64,000 bases of DNA from Oribacterium sp. oral taxon 102 (lineage in GTDB: Bacteria > Bacillota > Clostridia > Lachnospirales > Lachnospiraceae), in assembly GCF_013394775.1 (NCBI RefSeq), contig NZ_JABXYT010000001.1, forward strand, positions 1 to 64,000, written 5' to 3'. Position numbers and translations under genes: made by a program. Below, piece after piece: positions 1 through 8,582 of this stretch; position 1 is the first letter of the stretch; every line of letters begins with the position of its first letter. Under the pieces are notes generated by a model. The model searched no databases. It had not been told where the DNA came from and saw only the letters and a program-made list of their open reading frames with translations.

Positions 1-75
1 TCTCAAAATGCCTGACATCTAATCCACTGTCTCAAATTGTGACATCTAATCCGAGGTCACAACCTGACACACTTT
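1..75. repeat. Tandem imperfect repeat, possible insertion-sequence end
   Basis: The first bases hold two imperfect copies of TCTCAAA followed after a few bases by GACATCTAATCC (1-25 and 30-52). A third partial match, CCTGACAC, lies at 63-70. Read on the minus strand this gives repeated GGATTAGATGTCA blocks, which resembles the multi-repeat ends of IS21-type elements. Any element would lie left of the window. No transposase is visible, so this is only an inference. Confidence 0.3.
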
Positions 76-109
76 TTGCAGTAGATATGTTTCAATATAA
101 GAAAACCGA

Positions 110-153
110 GCTTTTTCAGAAGTCTGGCTTCAAATCCAAACTTCCGAAAAAGC
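110..153 (-). terminator. Probable terminator downstream of rlmD
   Basis: Arms GCTTTTTCAGAAGT (110-123) and ACTTCCGAAAAAGC (140-153) pair over 14 positions with one mismatch, around a 16-base loop. On the minus strand the hairpin is followed by a T-rich stretch (GGTTTTCTT). It sits 26 bases past the rlmD stop and probably ends the seven-gene transcript. Confidence 0.55.
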
Positions 154-178
154 CCGGAAATACGCCACTTTCTGGCTC

Positions 179-1570
179 TTATTTATCTTTCCTTGACATC
201 AAAACTACCGTCTCCACATGCACCGTCTCCGGAAAATTATCCACAGGGCGCGCTCTGCGGAGCTCATAGCCCCGTCCCCGGAGATACTTCACATCCCGGG
301 CAAGGGTTGCCGGATTGCAGCTCACATATACCAGCCGCTCCGGGCGCATCCGCACGATCGTCTCCAGCGCACGCTCCTCGAGCCCCCTTCGCGGGGGGTC
401 TACGCAAACCACATCAATCTGCTCCTCAGGATGTGCAGCGTACCATGCCGGCAGCACCTCCTCTGCCGCTCCGGCGAAGAACTCGGTATTCGTGATACCG
501 TTCCGCTCTGCATTCTCCCGGGCATCCCGAACCGCCTCCGGAACGATCTCCACGCCGTATACCTTTCCTGCTTTTTGGGAAAGAAAAAGGGAAATGGTCC
601 CGATGCCGCAGTACATGTCCCAGACTGTTTCCCGACCGCTGAGCGCCGCGAACTCCAGCACTGTTGCATAAATTCGCTCCGTCTGTACCGGATTGACCTG
701 ATAGAAGGAAAGCGGCGAGACCCGGAAGCGAACCTGCCCGATACTGTCCTCTATATAGCCGGGACCGTAGAGATTTACGAGCTCCCTTCCCATGATTACA
801 TTATCCCGTCCGGTATGGATACTGTAGCTTACGCTCCGGACGGAGAGGGAGGCGATTTTACCGGAGGTAAGCGCTGTGACCAGCTCCTTCGAATGCGGGA
901 GACTCCGGCTGTTTACGACGAGGCAGACCATCTGCTCTCCGCTCCGGAAGCCCTTCCGAAGGAGCACATGGCGGAGAAGCCCCGTTCCGCTCTCCTCATG
1001 ATATGCCTCGATCCCGTACCGCTCCGCCCAGTCCAATATCGTCCGGAGCAGAAGCGCGTTCTCCGAAGCTCCCAGCAGACAGTCCTCACACGCTATGACG
1101 GCGTGCGTTCGTCCGGCATAGAAGCCGGCGGTCAGTCTTCCCTCCTTATTGACAGAAATTGGGAACTGCGCTTTGTTTCTGTAACGAATCGGACTTTCCA
1201 TTCCCACAATATCCTCGAAAGTCCGCTTCAGCACATCCTCCTCCACCCCGCCGATGCGCAGGAGATCACGATAGACCTTGTCCTGCTTGAAGCGAAGCTG
1301 CGCCGCATAGGACATCTCCATGAGCTGGCAGCCCCCGCAGCGGCGGGAAATCGGACAGGGGCTCTCCACTCTGTCCCGAGAAGGCCGCAGCACGCTCCGG
1401 AGCCTGGCGAAGCCATAGCGCTTCTTCACCTTCATCGCGCTGACGCGCACACGGTCTCCGATAGCGCTGTCCTTTACGAACCAGACAAAGCCGTCCTTCC
1501 TTCCGATTCCCAGCCCGTCCTCCGAGAGATCCGTGATCTCCAGCTCGAACTCCTGATTCTTCCCGATCAT
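179..1570 (-). CDS. rlmD: 23S rRNA (uracil-5-)-methyltransferase, RlmD/RumA family
   Basis: A 463-residue SAM-dependent RNA methyltransferase, predicted to make 5-methyluridine in 23S rRNA (U1939 or a nearby site). An N-terminal TRAM/OB domain (about 1-60) is followed by the Fe-S cysteines C72, C78 and C81 (CPISRRCGGC), with a fourth in ACEDC. The SAM-binding motif WDMYCGIGTISLF lies at about 318-330, the DPPRRGL motif follows, and the catalytic Cys is in YVSCNPATLARD near the end. Length is normal for the family. The start abuts the yhaM stop, so the two genes are probably translated together. RlmCD-type enzymes that modify two sites look alike, so the exact target is not proven. Confidence 0.93.
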   Translation of the reverse strand: MIGKNQEFELEITDLSEDGLGIGRKDGFVWFVKDSAIGDRVRVSAMKVKKRYGFARLRSVLRPSRDRVESPCPISRRCGGCQLMEMSYAAQLRFKQDKVYRDLLRIGGVEEDVLKRTFEDIVGMESPIRYRNKAQFPISVNKEGRLTAGFYAGRTHAVIACEDCLLGASENALLLRTILDWAERYGIEAYHEESGTGLLRHVLLRKGFRSGEQMVCLVVNSRSLPHSKELVTALTSGKIASLSVRSVSYSIHTGRDNVIMGRELVNLYGPGYIEDSIGQVRFRVSPLSFYQVNPVQTERIYATVLEFAALSGRETVWDMYCGIGTISLFLSQKAGKVYGVEIVPEAVRDARENAERNGITNTEFFAGAAEEVLPAWYAAHPEEQIDVVCVDPPRRGLEERALETIVRMRPERLVYVSCNPATLARDVKYLRGRGYELRRARPVDNFPETVHVETVVLMSRKDK

Positions 1571-2536
1571 TTACCTGCCCTGTGTTTTTCTCAAATTGGA
1601 ATCGATCAAACGATTGAAGCCGATCCATCCGCCGTTTTCATTGGCTCTGCCGGATTTCTCCGCACCGCTCAGTGCCTCTCGCATGGTCTGGAGCTTCGCG
1701 TCAACATTGTCTGCGAAGGCAAGCGCCATCGCCTCCATCAGCGCCGGCTTCTTCGGTGAGCCGTACTCCAGCTCCCCATGATGCGACAGGATGCAGTGTC
1801 CCAGCTCTGCCGCGAGCGTCTCCGGGAAATCCGGAATCTGCCGAATTACCTGCATCAGCATCTCATAGCCAATGACGATATGCCCGATCAGCTGCCCCTC
1901 ATCCGAGTAATCGTTCCTCGGAAATGCCGTCAGCTCCCGCACCTTGCCGATATCATGGCAGAGCGCCGCAGTCAGCAGCAGATCCCGGTTCAAATCCGGA
2001 TAATGCGAGCCGAAATAGCTGCAGATCGACGCGACAGAAAGAGTATGCTCCATCAGCCCGCCCACATAGCCATGATGTACGGACTTCGCCGCAGAATGGA
2101 CAGAAAACTCCCTGTAGAAATCACTGTTCTCGAGAAAGAGCAGTGAAAGAAGTCGTTTCAGGTTCGGATCCTTCACGGACTGAATATCCGCCTCCAGCTC
2201 TTTCCGCATATCCAGGATATCCCTTCCCGAGGTAGGAAGATAATCCTTCGGCTCATACTCTCCCTCCTTTGCGACCGAGAGCCGCTGGATGCTCAGCTGG
2301 TTCACCCCATTATAGACGGTCACATTGCCCTCGACATAGACATAGTCCATCACGTCGAAGTCGTTGATGCCCGGCGAATTCGGCTCCCAAACCTTCGCGT
2401 CCGCTACGCCCGTTTTGTCCTGAAGCGTGATATTCAGATACTCCTTTCCGTTCTTCGTGAGCGCGGCGTTCTTCGTTTTGACGAGATAGACGTCCGAAAC
2501 CCGCATTCCATCGTGAAAGTTCTCGATATACTTCAT
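1571..2536 (-). CDS. yhaM: 3'-5' exoribonuclease YhaM family (OB fold + HD domain)
   Basis: A cytoplasmic 3'-5' exonuclease that trims RNA (and DNA) ends. The N-terminal half carries an OB-fold nucleic-acid-binding segment (ITLQDKTGVADAKVW region). The C-terminal half is an HD phosphohydrolase domain with HTLSVASIC, the HD pair in ALCHDIGKVREL, and ILSHHGELEYG metal ligands. A longer reading frame begins at 2578, but the Met at 2536 is preceded by AAAGGAAAAGGG at correct spacing, giving 321 residues, the usual YhaM length. It follows the PDZ gene by about 40 bases and runs directly into rlmD. Confidence 0.9.
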   Translation of the reverse strand: MKYIENFHDGMRVSDVYLVKTKNAALTKNGKEYLNITLQDKTGVADAKVWEPNSPGINDFDVMDYVYVEGNVTVYNGVNQLSIQRLSVAKEGEYEPKDYLPTSGRDILDMRKELEADIQSVKDPNLKRLLSLLFLENSDFYREFSVHSAAKSVHHGYVGGLMEHTLSVASICSYFGSHYPDLNRDLLLTAALCHDIGKVRELTAFPRNDYSDEGQLIGHIVIGYEMLMQVIRQIPDFPETLAAELGHCILSHHGELEYGSPKKPALMEAMALAFADNVDAKLQTMREALSGAEKSGRANENGGWIGFNRLIDSNLRKTQGR

Positions 2537-2574
2537 TTCCCTTTTCCTTTGCGCAAAAAAAGCATTAAATTCCA

Positions 2575-3831
2575 TCATCGTCCTCCCACTGTGACCGGGA
2601 AGCGCAGCTCGACATACTCCTGCCCTCTGCTTCTCTGCACAGTAAGGCTTATTGTATCATCCACCGCTGTCTTTTCCAACTCCGATACAAAGCTGTCCAC
2701 GCTGTCGAGCGCCGTCTCATTGAGCCCGACAATGATATCGCCTGCCTGAATCCCCGCCATATATGCGGGAGACTCTGTCACACAGCTCCGGACATAGATT
2801 CCCTTCGGGATACCCTGCCGCTCCATATTGGTGCTGACCTCCTGAACCTCCACCCCGATATAGGGCACACGGCGGCCGTTGCTCAGCAGCTCGAGACGGC
2901 TCAGGAAATCGGAGAGTCCCGCAATCCGGCAAAATCCGCTCGCAGACTCCCCCAGCCGATCCGATGCCCAGCCCACCAGTTCTCCGGAGGTATTCAGGAC
3001 GAAGCTGCCCTTCGCCGGGGCCGCATGAAGATCGGCACGGATATCCTCCAGCGTGGAATCAACCGCCGGCTGATGATAGCTGAGATAAGAAACAGCACCG
3101 AGCGCCGTCGAGTAAAGTCCTCCGGCAGGCGCTCCGACGGTAATCAGCGTGTCTCCACGCTTCAGAGCTCTGGAATTCCCAAGCGGGATCGCACGGAGCA
3201 GTCCACGATCCTTCTCCATGATATTCTTGAGCGGAACCGAGATCACCGCGAGCCCGTCCAGCTCATCGATCGCCTTCAGCGCCGCCTCATAACGATTACC
3301 CCGCAGGAAGCTGACCTCCAGCTTCGTCACGCCCTGCACCGCCTCCGCCATCGTAAACATCAGGATTTCATTGTCCGTCACCGTCAGGATAATGCCGGAA
3401 TAGCTGTCCTCCGAGGAGGTCTCTCCGCCGAGGAAGTCCGAGCTGCTGACGCGCTTCGTCACCTCAACCAGCGACTTCTCTGCCTCATTTCCGAGCTGCT
3501 TCAGGTTCTGCATCATGCTCTCATAGTCCGACACGGAAAAATGATAATTCTGGAGCTCCGACTGTACGAGCTCCTCGATCGGCTCTGTCTCCGTCTCGCT
3601 CGCACAGACAGTCGTCTCCTCTATGCTCTGCTCCGTATGAAATGCCACCGTCTCCGTCTCCGGAGGCGCAAAAAGCGTGCGGAAGCGAGGCTCTGCCAGC
3701 ACAAAAACGCCCGTGCTGAGCAGTCCGAAGAGAAGAGCGGACAGCACAACTCTCAGATAATGCCGGAGCCGCTTTTTCCAGCTCTCTCTCCTCCCGACGA
3801 TATTCTCCTTGATGAATTTCTTTTCTTCCAT
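2575..3831 (-). CDS. Membrane-anchored HtrA-like protein with PDZ domain, probably catalytically dead
   Basis: 418 residues. A short cytoplasmic N-terminus is followed by one membrane anchor (about 25-47), a Glu/Thr-rich linker, a trypsin-like beta-barrel domain (about 130-300) and a C-terminal PDZ domain (about 310-410, with YIGVEVQEV, GIYVRS, AGIQAGDIIVGLN). Against DegP-type proteases the His position (TNNHVV) reads MFTMAEAV and the GNSGG serine region reads APAKGSF, so His and Ser appear replaced; an acidic residue remains near DGLAVISV. It is therefore likely a surface binding or sensing protein rather than a protease. It lies directly after a histidine kinase, which suggests a role in envelope stress signalling. 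Confidence 0.8.
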   Translation of the reverse strand: MEEKKFIKENIVGRRESWKKRLRHYLRVVLSALLFGLLSTGVFVLAEPRFRTLFAPPETETVAFHTEQSIEETTVCASETETEPIEELVQSELQNYHFSVSDYESMMQNLKQLGNEAEKSLVEVTKRVSSSDFLGGETSSEDSYSGIILTVTDNEILMFTMAEAVQGVTKLEVSFLRGNRYEAALKAIDELDGLAVISVPLKNIMEKDRGLLRAIPLGNSRALKRGDTLITVGAPAGGLYSTALGAVSYLSYHQPAVDSTLEDIRADLHAAPAKGSFVLNTSGELVGWASDRLGESASGFCRIAGLSDFLSRLELLSNGRRVPYIGVEVQEVSTNMERQGIPKGIYVRSCVTESPAYMAGIQAGDIIVGLNETALDSVDSFVSELEKTAVDDTISLTVQRSRGQEYVELRFPVTVGGR

Positions 3832-3873
3832 ATTTTTCTACAGTTTCTCACTCTGCCTTATCCGTCCTGCTCT

Positions 3874-5283
3874 CTATCCGATCTCCTGCTGCGCTGCCGG
3901 CAGGGTAAAGGTGAACTCTGTCCCCACGCCCTCTGTCGAGACGCAGTCGATATTTTCCCCATGCGCGCTCACGATCGATTTCACGATCGCAAGTCCGAGA
4001 CCGGTTCCCTGCTTATCCCTGCCGCGAGACTGATCCGTCTTATAGAAGCGATCCCAGATCTTCTGCAGATCCCTTTTCCGGATGCCGATCCCGCTATCCT
4101 TCACGGAAACGAAAACCTTCGTGCCGCTGCGCCCCGTCCGAATCAGGATGCTTGTGCTCGGATCGGAGAACTTCAGCGCATTGTCAATCAAATTATACAG
4201 AACCTGCTGCAGCTTTGCATAGTCCCCGTAAACCATTTCCTTCCTCGCGGCGAAGGTCAGCTCGAAGGTCATATTCTTCTTCCGACAGGTCATCTCGAAG
4301 CTCGCGCAGACCTCCTTGATGACCCGATTGATATCGAAGTTCGTCCGCATCAGAAGCCCCTTCTGCTCTGTGGAATTCAGGGAAAGCATCGACTGCGTCA
4401 GCTTCGTCAGCCGTTCTGTTTCGGCAATGAGCCGAAGGAGATATTTCTCCTCCAGCTCCTTCGGGATCGTCCCGTCCAGAATTGCCTCCAGATAGCCCTT
4501 GATCGAGGTCAGCGGCGAACGGAAGTCATGACTGATATTCGCGACAAACTGCCGCTGGTAGTCGTCTGCCTTCGCGATTTCCTCCGACATGAAGTTCAGC
4601 GTCTCCGCAAGATAGCCCATCTCGTCATGAGAGCGGCTCCGGATGCGGTAGCTGTAGTCTCCCTCCGCGTACCTCATCGCGCCCTCGGTAATGCGGCGGA
4701 GCGGACGGTACACGATAATGTAGAAAACCAGCAGGATAATGAGGGACAGCAGAAAAATGATGAGTCCCGTTATATAAACGATGTTAAGAATCTCAAACTG
4801 AGAGGCGAGGATGTTCTGCACCGGCATGTGAATCAGTACATAGCCTCTCGTGCTGTAGCCCCTCGTGATCGGTGCTGCCACGGTCAGCACCGGTTCCGAA
4901 AACATGCCATGGAAATCACCCTCCAGATACCTCTGGTTCCCGGTCATCGTCGGGTCGAAGCTCTGTATGGTCTGCCCCTTTTTCAGCTCCTGCCGTGAAT
5001 CGGAGATGATCATCCCGTCCCTGTCTACCAGCCATATCTCTACATGAAGGAAGGTCGAAACCGCCTTCATCTGCTCGTTAATCATCTCCTCCGAAAGGTA
5101 GAGGCTCTGTGAATCCGAATAACTGGTAGAGATCAGCGTTGCCTCAGAATACAGATTGTTTGCCTGCTCCCGTATCAGATAGCGGTAGGTCATGTCCGAA
5201 GAGAGCCTCGCGATCGATACGAAGCCCAATACGCCAAAGAGAATGTAGGCAAGCAGAAATTTCAGAAATAAGGAACGCTTCAT
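3874..5283 (-). CDS. Sensor histidine kinase (HAMP, HisKA, HATPase)
   Basis: 469-residue membrane sensor. TM1 is at about 7-27, followed by an extracellular sensory domain of about 130 residues and TM2 at about 160-185. Then come a HAMP linker (YRPLRRITEGAMRYAEGDY), the H-box NISHDFRSPLTSIKGYLE with the phospho-accepting His, the N-box NALKFSD, and G-boxes DSGIGIRKRDL and GTGLGLAIVKSI. It is predicted to phosphorylate the response regulator encoded 25 bases upstream. The ligand is not evident from the sequence. Confidence 0.92.
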   Translation of the reverse strand: MKRSLFLKFLLAYILFGVLGFVSIARLSSDMTYRYLIREQANNLYSEATLISTSYSDSQSLYLSEEMINEQMKAVSTFLHVEIWLVDRDGMIISDSRQELKKGQTIQSFDPTMTGNQRYLEGDFHGMFSEPVLTVAAPITRGYSTRGYVLIHMPVQNILASQFEILNIVYITGLIIFLLSLIILLVFYIIVYRPLRRITEGAMRYAEGDYSYRIRSRSHDEMGYLAETLNFMSEEIAKADDYQRQFVANISHDFRSPLTSIKGYLEAILDGTIPKELEEKYLLRLIAETERLTKLTQSMLSLNSTEQKGLLMRTNFDINRVIKEVCASFEMTCRKKNMTFELTFAARKEMVYGDYAKLQQVLYNLIDNALKFSDPSTSILIRTGRSGTKVFVSVKDSGIGIRKRDLQKIWDRFYKTDQSRGRDKQGTGLGLAIVKSIVSAHGENIDCVSTEGVGTEFTFTLPAAQQEIG

Positions 5284-5308
5284 CCCTCTTCACACCCTGT
5301 CCCTCTGT

Positions 5309-6049
5309 TCAGCCCGAAACACGGAATTTGTAGCCGATTCCCCAGACTGTCGCAATTTCCCAGCTCTCGCTGCCGGAAACCTTCTCACGCAGGCGCTTGA
5401 TGTGGACATCCACGGTGCGGGAATCCCCGGCAAACTCATAACCCCAGATATGGTCCAGAAGCTGCTCTCTTGTGAAAACCTGATTCGGTGAGCTCGCGAG
5501 AAAATAGAGCAGCTCCAGCTCCTTGGGCGGCATTTCCACAAGCCGTCCTTTGTAAAAGACGGAATAATTGCTCTGATTGATGATGAGCTCCGGATACTCG
5601 ATATACTTTCCCGTCCGGCGCATATCCTCATTCTCCAGACTCCGCATCGGCTCTGGCACAGGCTTCCCCGCAGTGACGCCCTGATACCGTCTGAGCACTG
5701 CCTTCACCCGTGCGACCAGCTCCTTGGAATCGAAGGGCTTGATCATATAGTCGTCCGCACCCAGCTCGAGCCCGAGCACCTTGTCAAAGGTCTCCCCCTT
5801 CGCGGAGAGCATGATAACCGGAACCGATGAAGCCGCGCGCAGTCTCCGGCATACCTCATAGCCGTCGATGCCGGGCAGCATCAGATCCAGAATGACGAGA
5901 TTCGGCCTGTATTCCTCTGCGGCGCGCAGCGCCTCCTCCCCATCCGCGACCTCTCTCGTATCGAAGCATTCCTTTTTCAGATAGAGGGAAATCAGCTCCG
6001 AGATGGAGCTGTCATCATCCACGATCAATATTCTCTGCTTCTCTGCCAT
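5309..6049 (-). CDS. OmpR/PhoB-family response regulator
   Basis: 246 residues. The receiver domain (1-120) has the acidic pocket DDD near residue 11, the phospho-acceptor Asp in LVILDLMLPG (about 55), Thr/Ser in MLSAKGE and Lys in MIKPFD. A winged-helix DNA-binding domain follows (about 145-246, with ELLYFLASSPNQVFTREQLL and RTVDVHIKRLREK). It starts 22 bases after mutS2 and precedes its cognate kinase, so the pair is probably cotranscribed with the repair gene. Targets are unknown. Confidence 0.93.
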   Translation of the reverse strand: MAEKQRILIVDDDSSISELISLYLKKECFDTREVADGEEALRAAEEYRPNLVILDLMLPGIDGYEVCRRLRAASSVPVIMLSAKGETFDKVLGLELGADDYMIKPFDSKELVARVKAVLRRYQGVTAGKPVPEPMRSLENEDMRRTGKYIEYPELIINQSNYSVFYKGRLVEMPPKELELLYFLASSPNQVFTREQLLDHIWGYEFAGDSRTVDVHIKRLREKVSGSESWEIATVWGIGYKFRVSG

Positions 6050-6071
6050 GCCTCTCCTCTCTCCTGTCCGC

Positions 6072-8552
6072 TTACTTTCTGAAAAACGCGATGGTCACGC
6101 CGTCAGAGCCCTCGCCATACTCGCCGAGACGGAAGGACTCGACATATTTGTTCTTTTTCAGCGCGGTATGCACCATCTTCTTTAGCGCACCGGTACCGCG
6201 CCCATGTACGATACGTACCTGCGGCAGGTGCGCGAGGCAGGCATCATCCAGATACTTGTTCAGCTCCGGCAGCGCGTCTGCCGTCATCTTCCCAATGAGA
6301 TTCAGCTCCGGGGAAATCCCCATCGCCTTGGACATCCTGATCGCTCCCGCGCCCCTGCTGCGTCCCGCGTCATTCCGGGGCACTGTCCCGCCGCCCTTCG
6401 CATGCTGCACGAGCTCCAGCTCACGAATGCTGACCCTTGTCCGAATGATTCCTGCGGTAACATAGACCATTCCGTCCCTGTCCGGCAGCGTCGAAACCGT
6501 CGCGTTCAGGTTCATGGAGAGTACCCTCACCGTATCACCAACCCGAATATTCTTCGCAGAGAGCGGCTGTGCCGGGCCCTTGACCACCCCCGTGTTCATC
6601 GCCGCCTGTGTCGCCCGCAGCTTCTGGTTCAGCTTCGTCCGCGTCTTCTCCGCTTCGATGGTCGCCGCGCCGTTCTGCTCCTGCTTCCGGAGCTCCTTCA
6701 CGATCGCATCCGCCGTTTCCTTCGCCTCCGCGAGGATCGTTGCGGCCTCCTCCCGCGCCTTTTGCAGGATTCTGTCCTTCCCCTTCTCGACGCCCTTCGA
6801 GGACTCTCTGGCACGCCGCTTGTACTCTTCAATCTCCGTCCTGTAGCGCTGTATCTCCTCGCGCTCCCGTTCTGCCGTGACGCGGCTCTCCTCAAGGCTC
6901 GCGATGACATCCTCCAGCCGGACATCCTCGGACGCAAGTCTTGCCCGCGCATCCTCGATGATATAGCCGGGAAGCCCCAGCTTCTGGGAAATCGCGAAGG
7001 CGTTGGACTTTCCCGGAACGCCGATCAGCAGCCGGTAGGTCGGGCTCAGCGTCTCCACATCGAATTCGCAGCTCGCATTCTCTACGCCCTCTGTGGAAAG
7101 TGCGTAGACCTTGATTTCCGCATAGTGGGTCGTCGCGATCGTGCGAGTCTTCATATTATGGAGGAAGTTCAGGATCGCCATCGCGAGCGCCGCGCCCTCC
7201 GTCGGGTCTGTTCCGGCGCCGAGCTCATCGAAGAGGCAGAGGCTGTGCGCGTCCGCCTGCTCCAGAATCCGAACCGTATTCGTCATATGCGCGGAGAAGG
7301 TCGAAAGACTCTGCTCGATGCTCTGCTCGTCCCCGATATCCGCGAAAATTTCCTGGAATACGCCCAGCTCCGAGCCTTCAAAGGCAGGGATGAAGAGTCC
7401 GGACTGTCCCATAAGCTGAAAGAGCCCCACCGTCTTCAGACAGACGGTTTTTCCGCCGGTGTTCGGCCCCGTAATAATCAGGAGCTCAAACGTATCCCCA
7501 AGATAAATGCTGATCGGCACGACCCGCTTCGGATCAATCAGGGGGTGGCGCCCGTCCTTGATATGGATATAGAAGCGGTCATTGAATACCGGCTGCGTTG
7601 CCTGCATCGCGTGCGAGAGCTTCGCCTTCGCAAAGCTGAAGTCCAGCTGCGCCAGCAGCCGAATGTCCCGGAGAATCTCCGCGGAATACGGAAGGAGAGC
7701 ATCCGAAAGCGTCCTCAATACCTTCTCGATCTCGCGCTTCTCCTCGCTCTCCAGCTCCCGGATCTCATTGTTCAGCCTCACGACGCTCATCGGCTCGATA
7801 AACAGTGTCGCGCCGGTCGCACTCTGGTCATGCACCATCCCCGGAAAGGATGCCTTGTACTCCGCCTTGACCGGGAGACAGTAGCGTCCGTCCCGCATGG
7901 TAATGACGCCGTCCTGCAGGAGGCTGCGGGAACGGTTCAGTATGCCGGAGAGCTCTGTATGGATCTTTTCCTGAAGCTGATGTATCCTGCGCCGAACCTG
8001 ATGCAGCCCCTCACTCGCATCATCAGCCAGCTCATCCTCCGAGAGGATGCAGCGCGTGAGCTCCCGGTTCACCGTCTTGAGCGGTGCAAGCTCCCGGAAA
8101 TATCCGCTTAGCGCGTCCATCTCCGTCTCCTGCCCATCCACCGGGACGCCCTCCCGTTTGTTTTTGGTATAATGCTGCTCCAGCCGGACAGCGCGCGGGA
8201 GCAAACGCTGTGTTTTCTCGTCCGCATCCTCCCTGCCGTATGCCTGTGCACGTCCCGCGGCGGTCAAAAGCCCGGAGATCTGGAGGAGCTCCGGAATGCT
8301 GAGGCTTGCCGCGAGAGAAAGCCGTTGAATCGAAGCGCTCACATCCCGCACTCCGGAAAAGCTGAGGCCTCCGTACAGGCGGATCCGATTCACCGCCGCC
8401 GCCGTTTCCTCCTGCAGACTGCGAATCTCCGAAATCTCGCAGGAGGGTCGGAGCTCACGGCAAAGCCGCTTCCCCTCCTGTGAATCCGCACAGCCCTCCA
8501 GCCGCTCCAGTATCTTATTGAATTCCAGTGTTTTGAATGCCTTTGTATTCAT
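6072..8552 (-). CDS. mutS2: MutS2 family ATPase/endonuclease with Smr domain
   Basis: 826 residues, normal for MutS2. A MutS-like core/lever region comes first. The ATPase has Walker A GPNTGGKTVCLKT (about 335-347), Walker B LCLFDELGAGTDPTEG and the signature TTHYAE. A long coiled coil (about 515-630) follows, and the C-terminal Smr nuclease domain (about 750-826) carries the HGRGTGALK motif. MutS2 proteins act on branched DNA and on collided ribosomes. The gene lies between ROK kinase and the two-component pair with gaps of 20-30 bases, so it belongs to the same transcript. A DLN-type motif in the Smr region reads ELNLIG, as expected. Confidence 0.95.
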   Translation of the reverse strand: MNTKAFKTLEFNKILERLEGCADSQEGKRLCRELRPSCEISEIRSLQEETAAAVNRIRLYGGLSFSGVRDVSASIQRLSLAASLSIPELLQISGLLTAAGRAQAYGREDADEKTQRLLPRAVRLEQHYTKNKREGVPVDGQETEMDALSGYFRELAPLKTVNRELTRCILSEDELADDASEGLHQVRRRIHQLQEKIHTELSGILNRSRSLLQDGVITMRDGRYCLPVKAEYKASFPGMVHDQSATGATLFIEPMSVVRLNNEIRELESEEKREIEKVLRTLSDALLPYSAEILRDIRLLAQLDFSFAKAKLSHAMQATQPVFNDRFYIHIKDGRHPLIDPKRVVPISIYLGDTFELLIITGPNTGGKTVCLKTVGLFQLMGQSGLFIPAFEGSELGVFQEIFADIGDEQSIEQSLSTFSAHMTNTVRILEQADAHSLCLFDELGAGTDPTEGAALAMAILNFLHNMKTRTIATTHYAEIKVYALSTEGVENASCEFDVETLSPTYRLLIGVPGKSNAFAISQKLGLPGYIIEDARARLASEDVRLEDVIASLEESRVTAEREREEIQRYRTEIEEYKRRARESSKGVEKGKDRILQKAREEAATILAEAKETADAIVKELRKQEQNGAATIEAEKTRTKLNQKLRATQAAMNTGVVKGPAQPLSAKNIRVGDTVRVLSMNLNATVSTLPDRDGMVYVTAGIIRTRVSIRELELVQHAKGGGTVPRNDAGRSRGAGAIRMSKAMGISPELNLIGKMTADALPELNKYLDDACLAHLPQVRIVHGRGTGALKKMVHTALKKNKYVESFRLGEYGEGSDGVTIAFFRK

Positions 8553-8582
8553 CCTTCCCTTTTCTGCCGCCGCAAAAATGAA

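Noticed and set aside
218..1759. Long open frame on the plus strand opposite rlmD and yhaM
   Set aside because: It is the antisense shadow of a GC-rich gene. The composition is Arg/His/Pro-rich, with no motif or ribosome binding site.
3025..4998. 657-codon open frame opposite the kinase and PDZ genes
   Set aside because: Same antisense bias. The minus-strand genes have full domain evidence.
6204..8111. 635-codon open frame opposite mutS2
   Set aside because: Arg/Leu-rich shadow of a conserved gene on the other strand; no start signal or domain.
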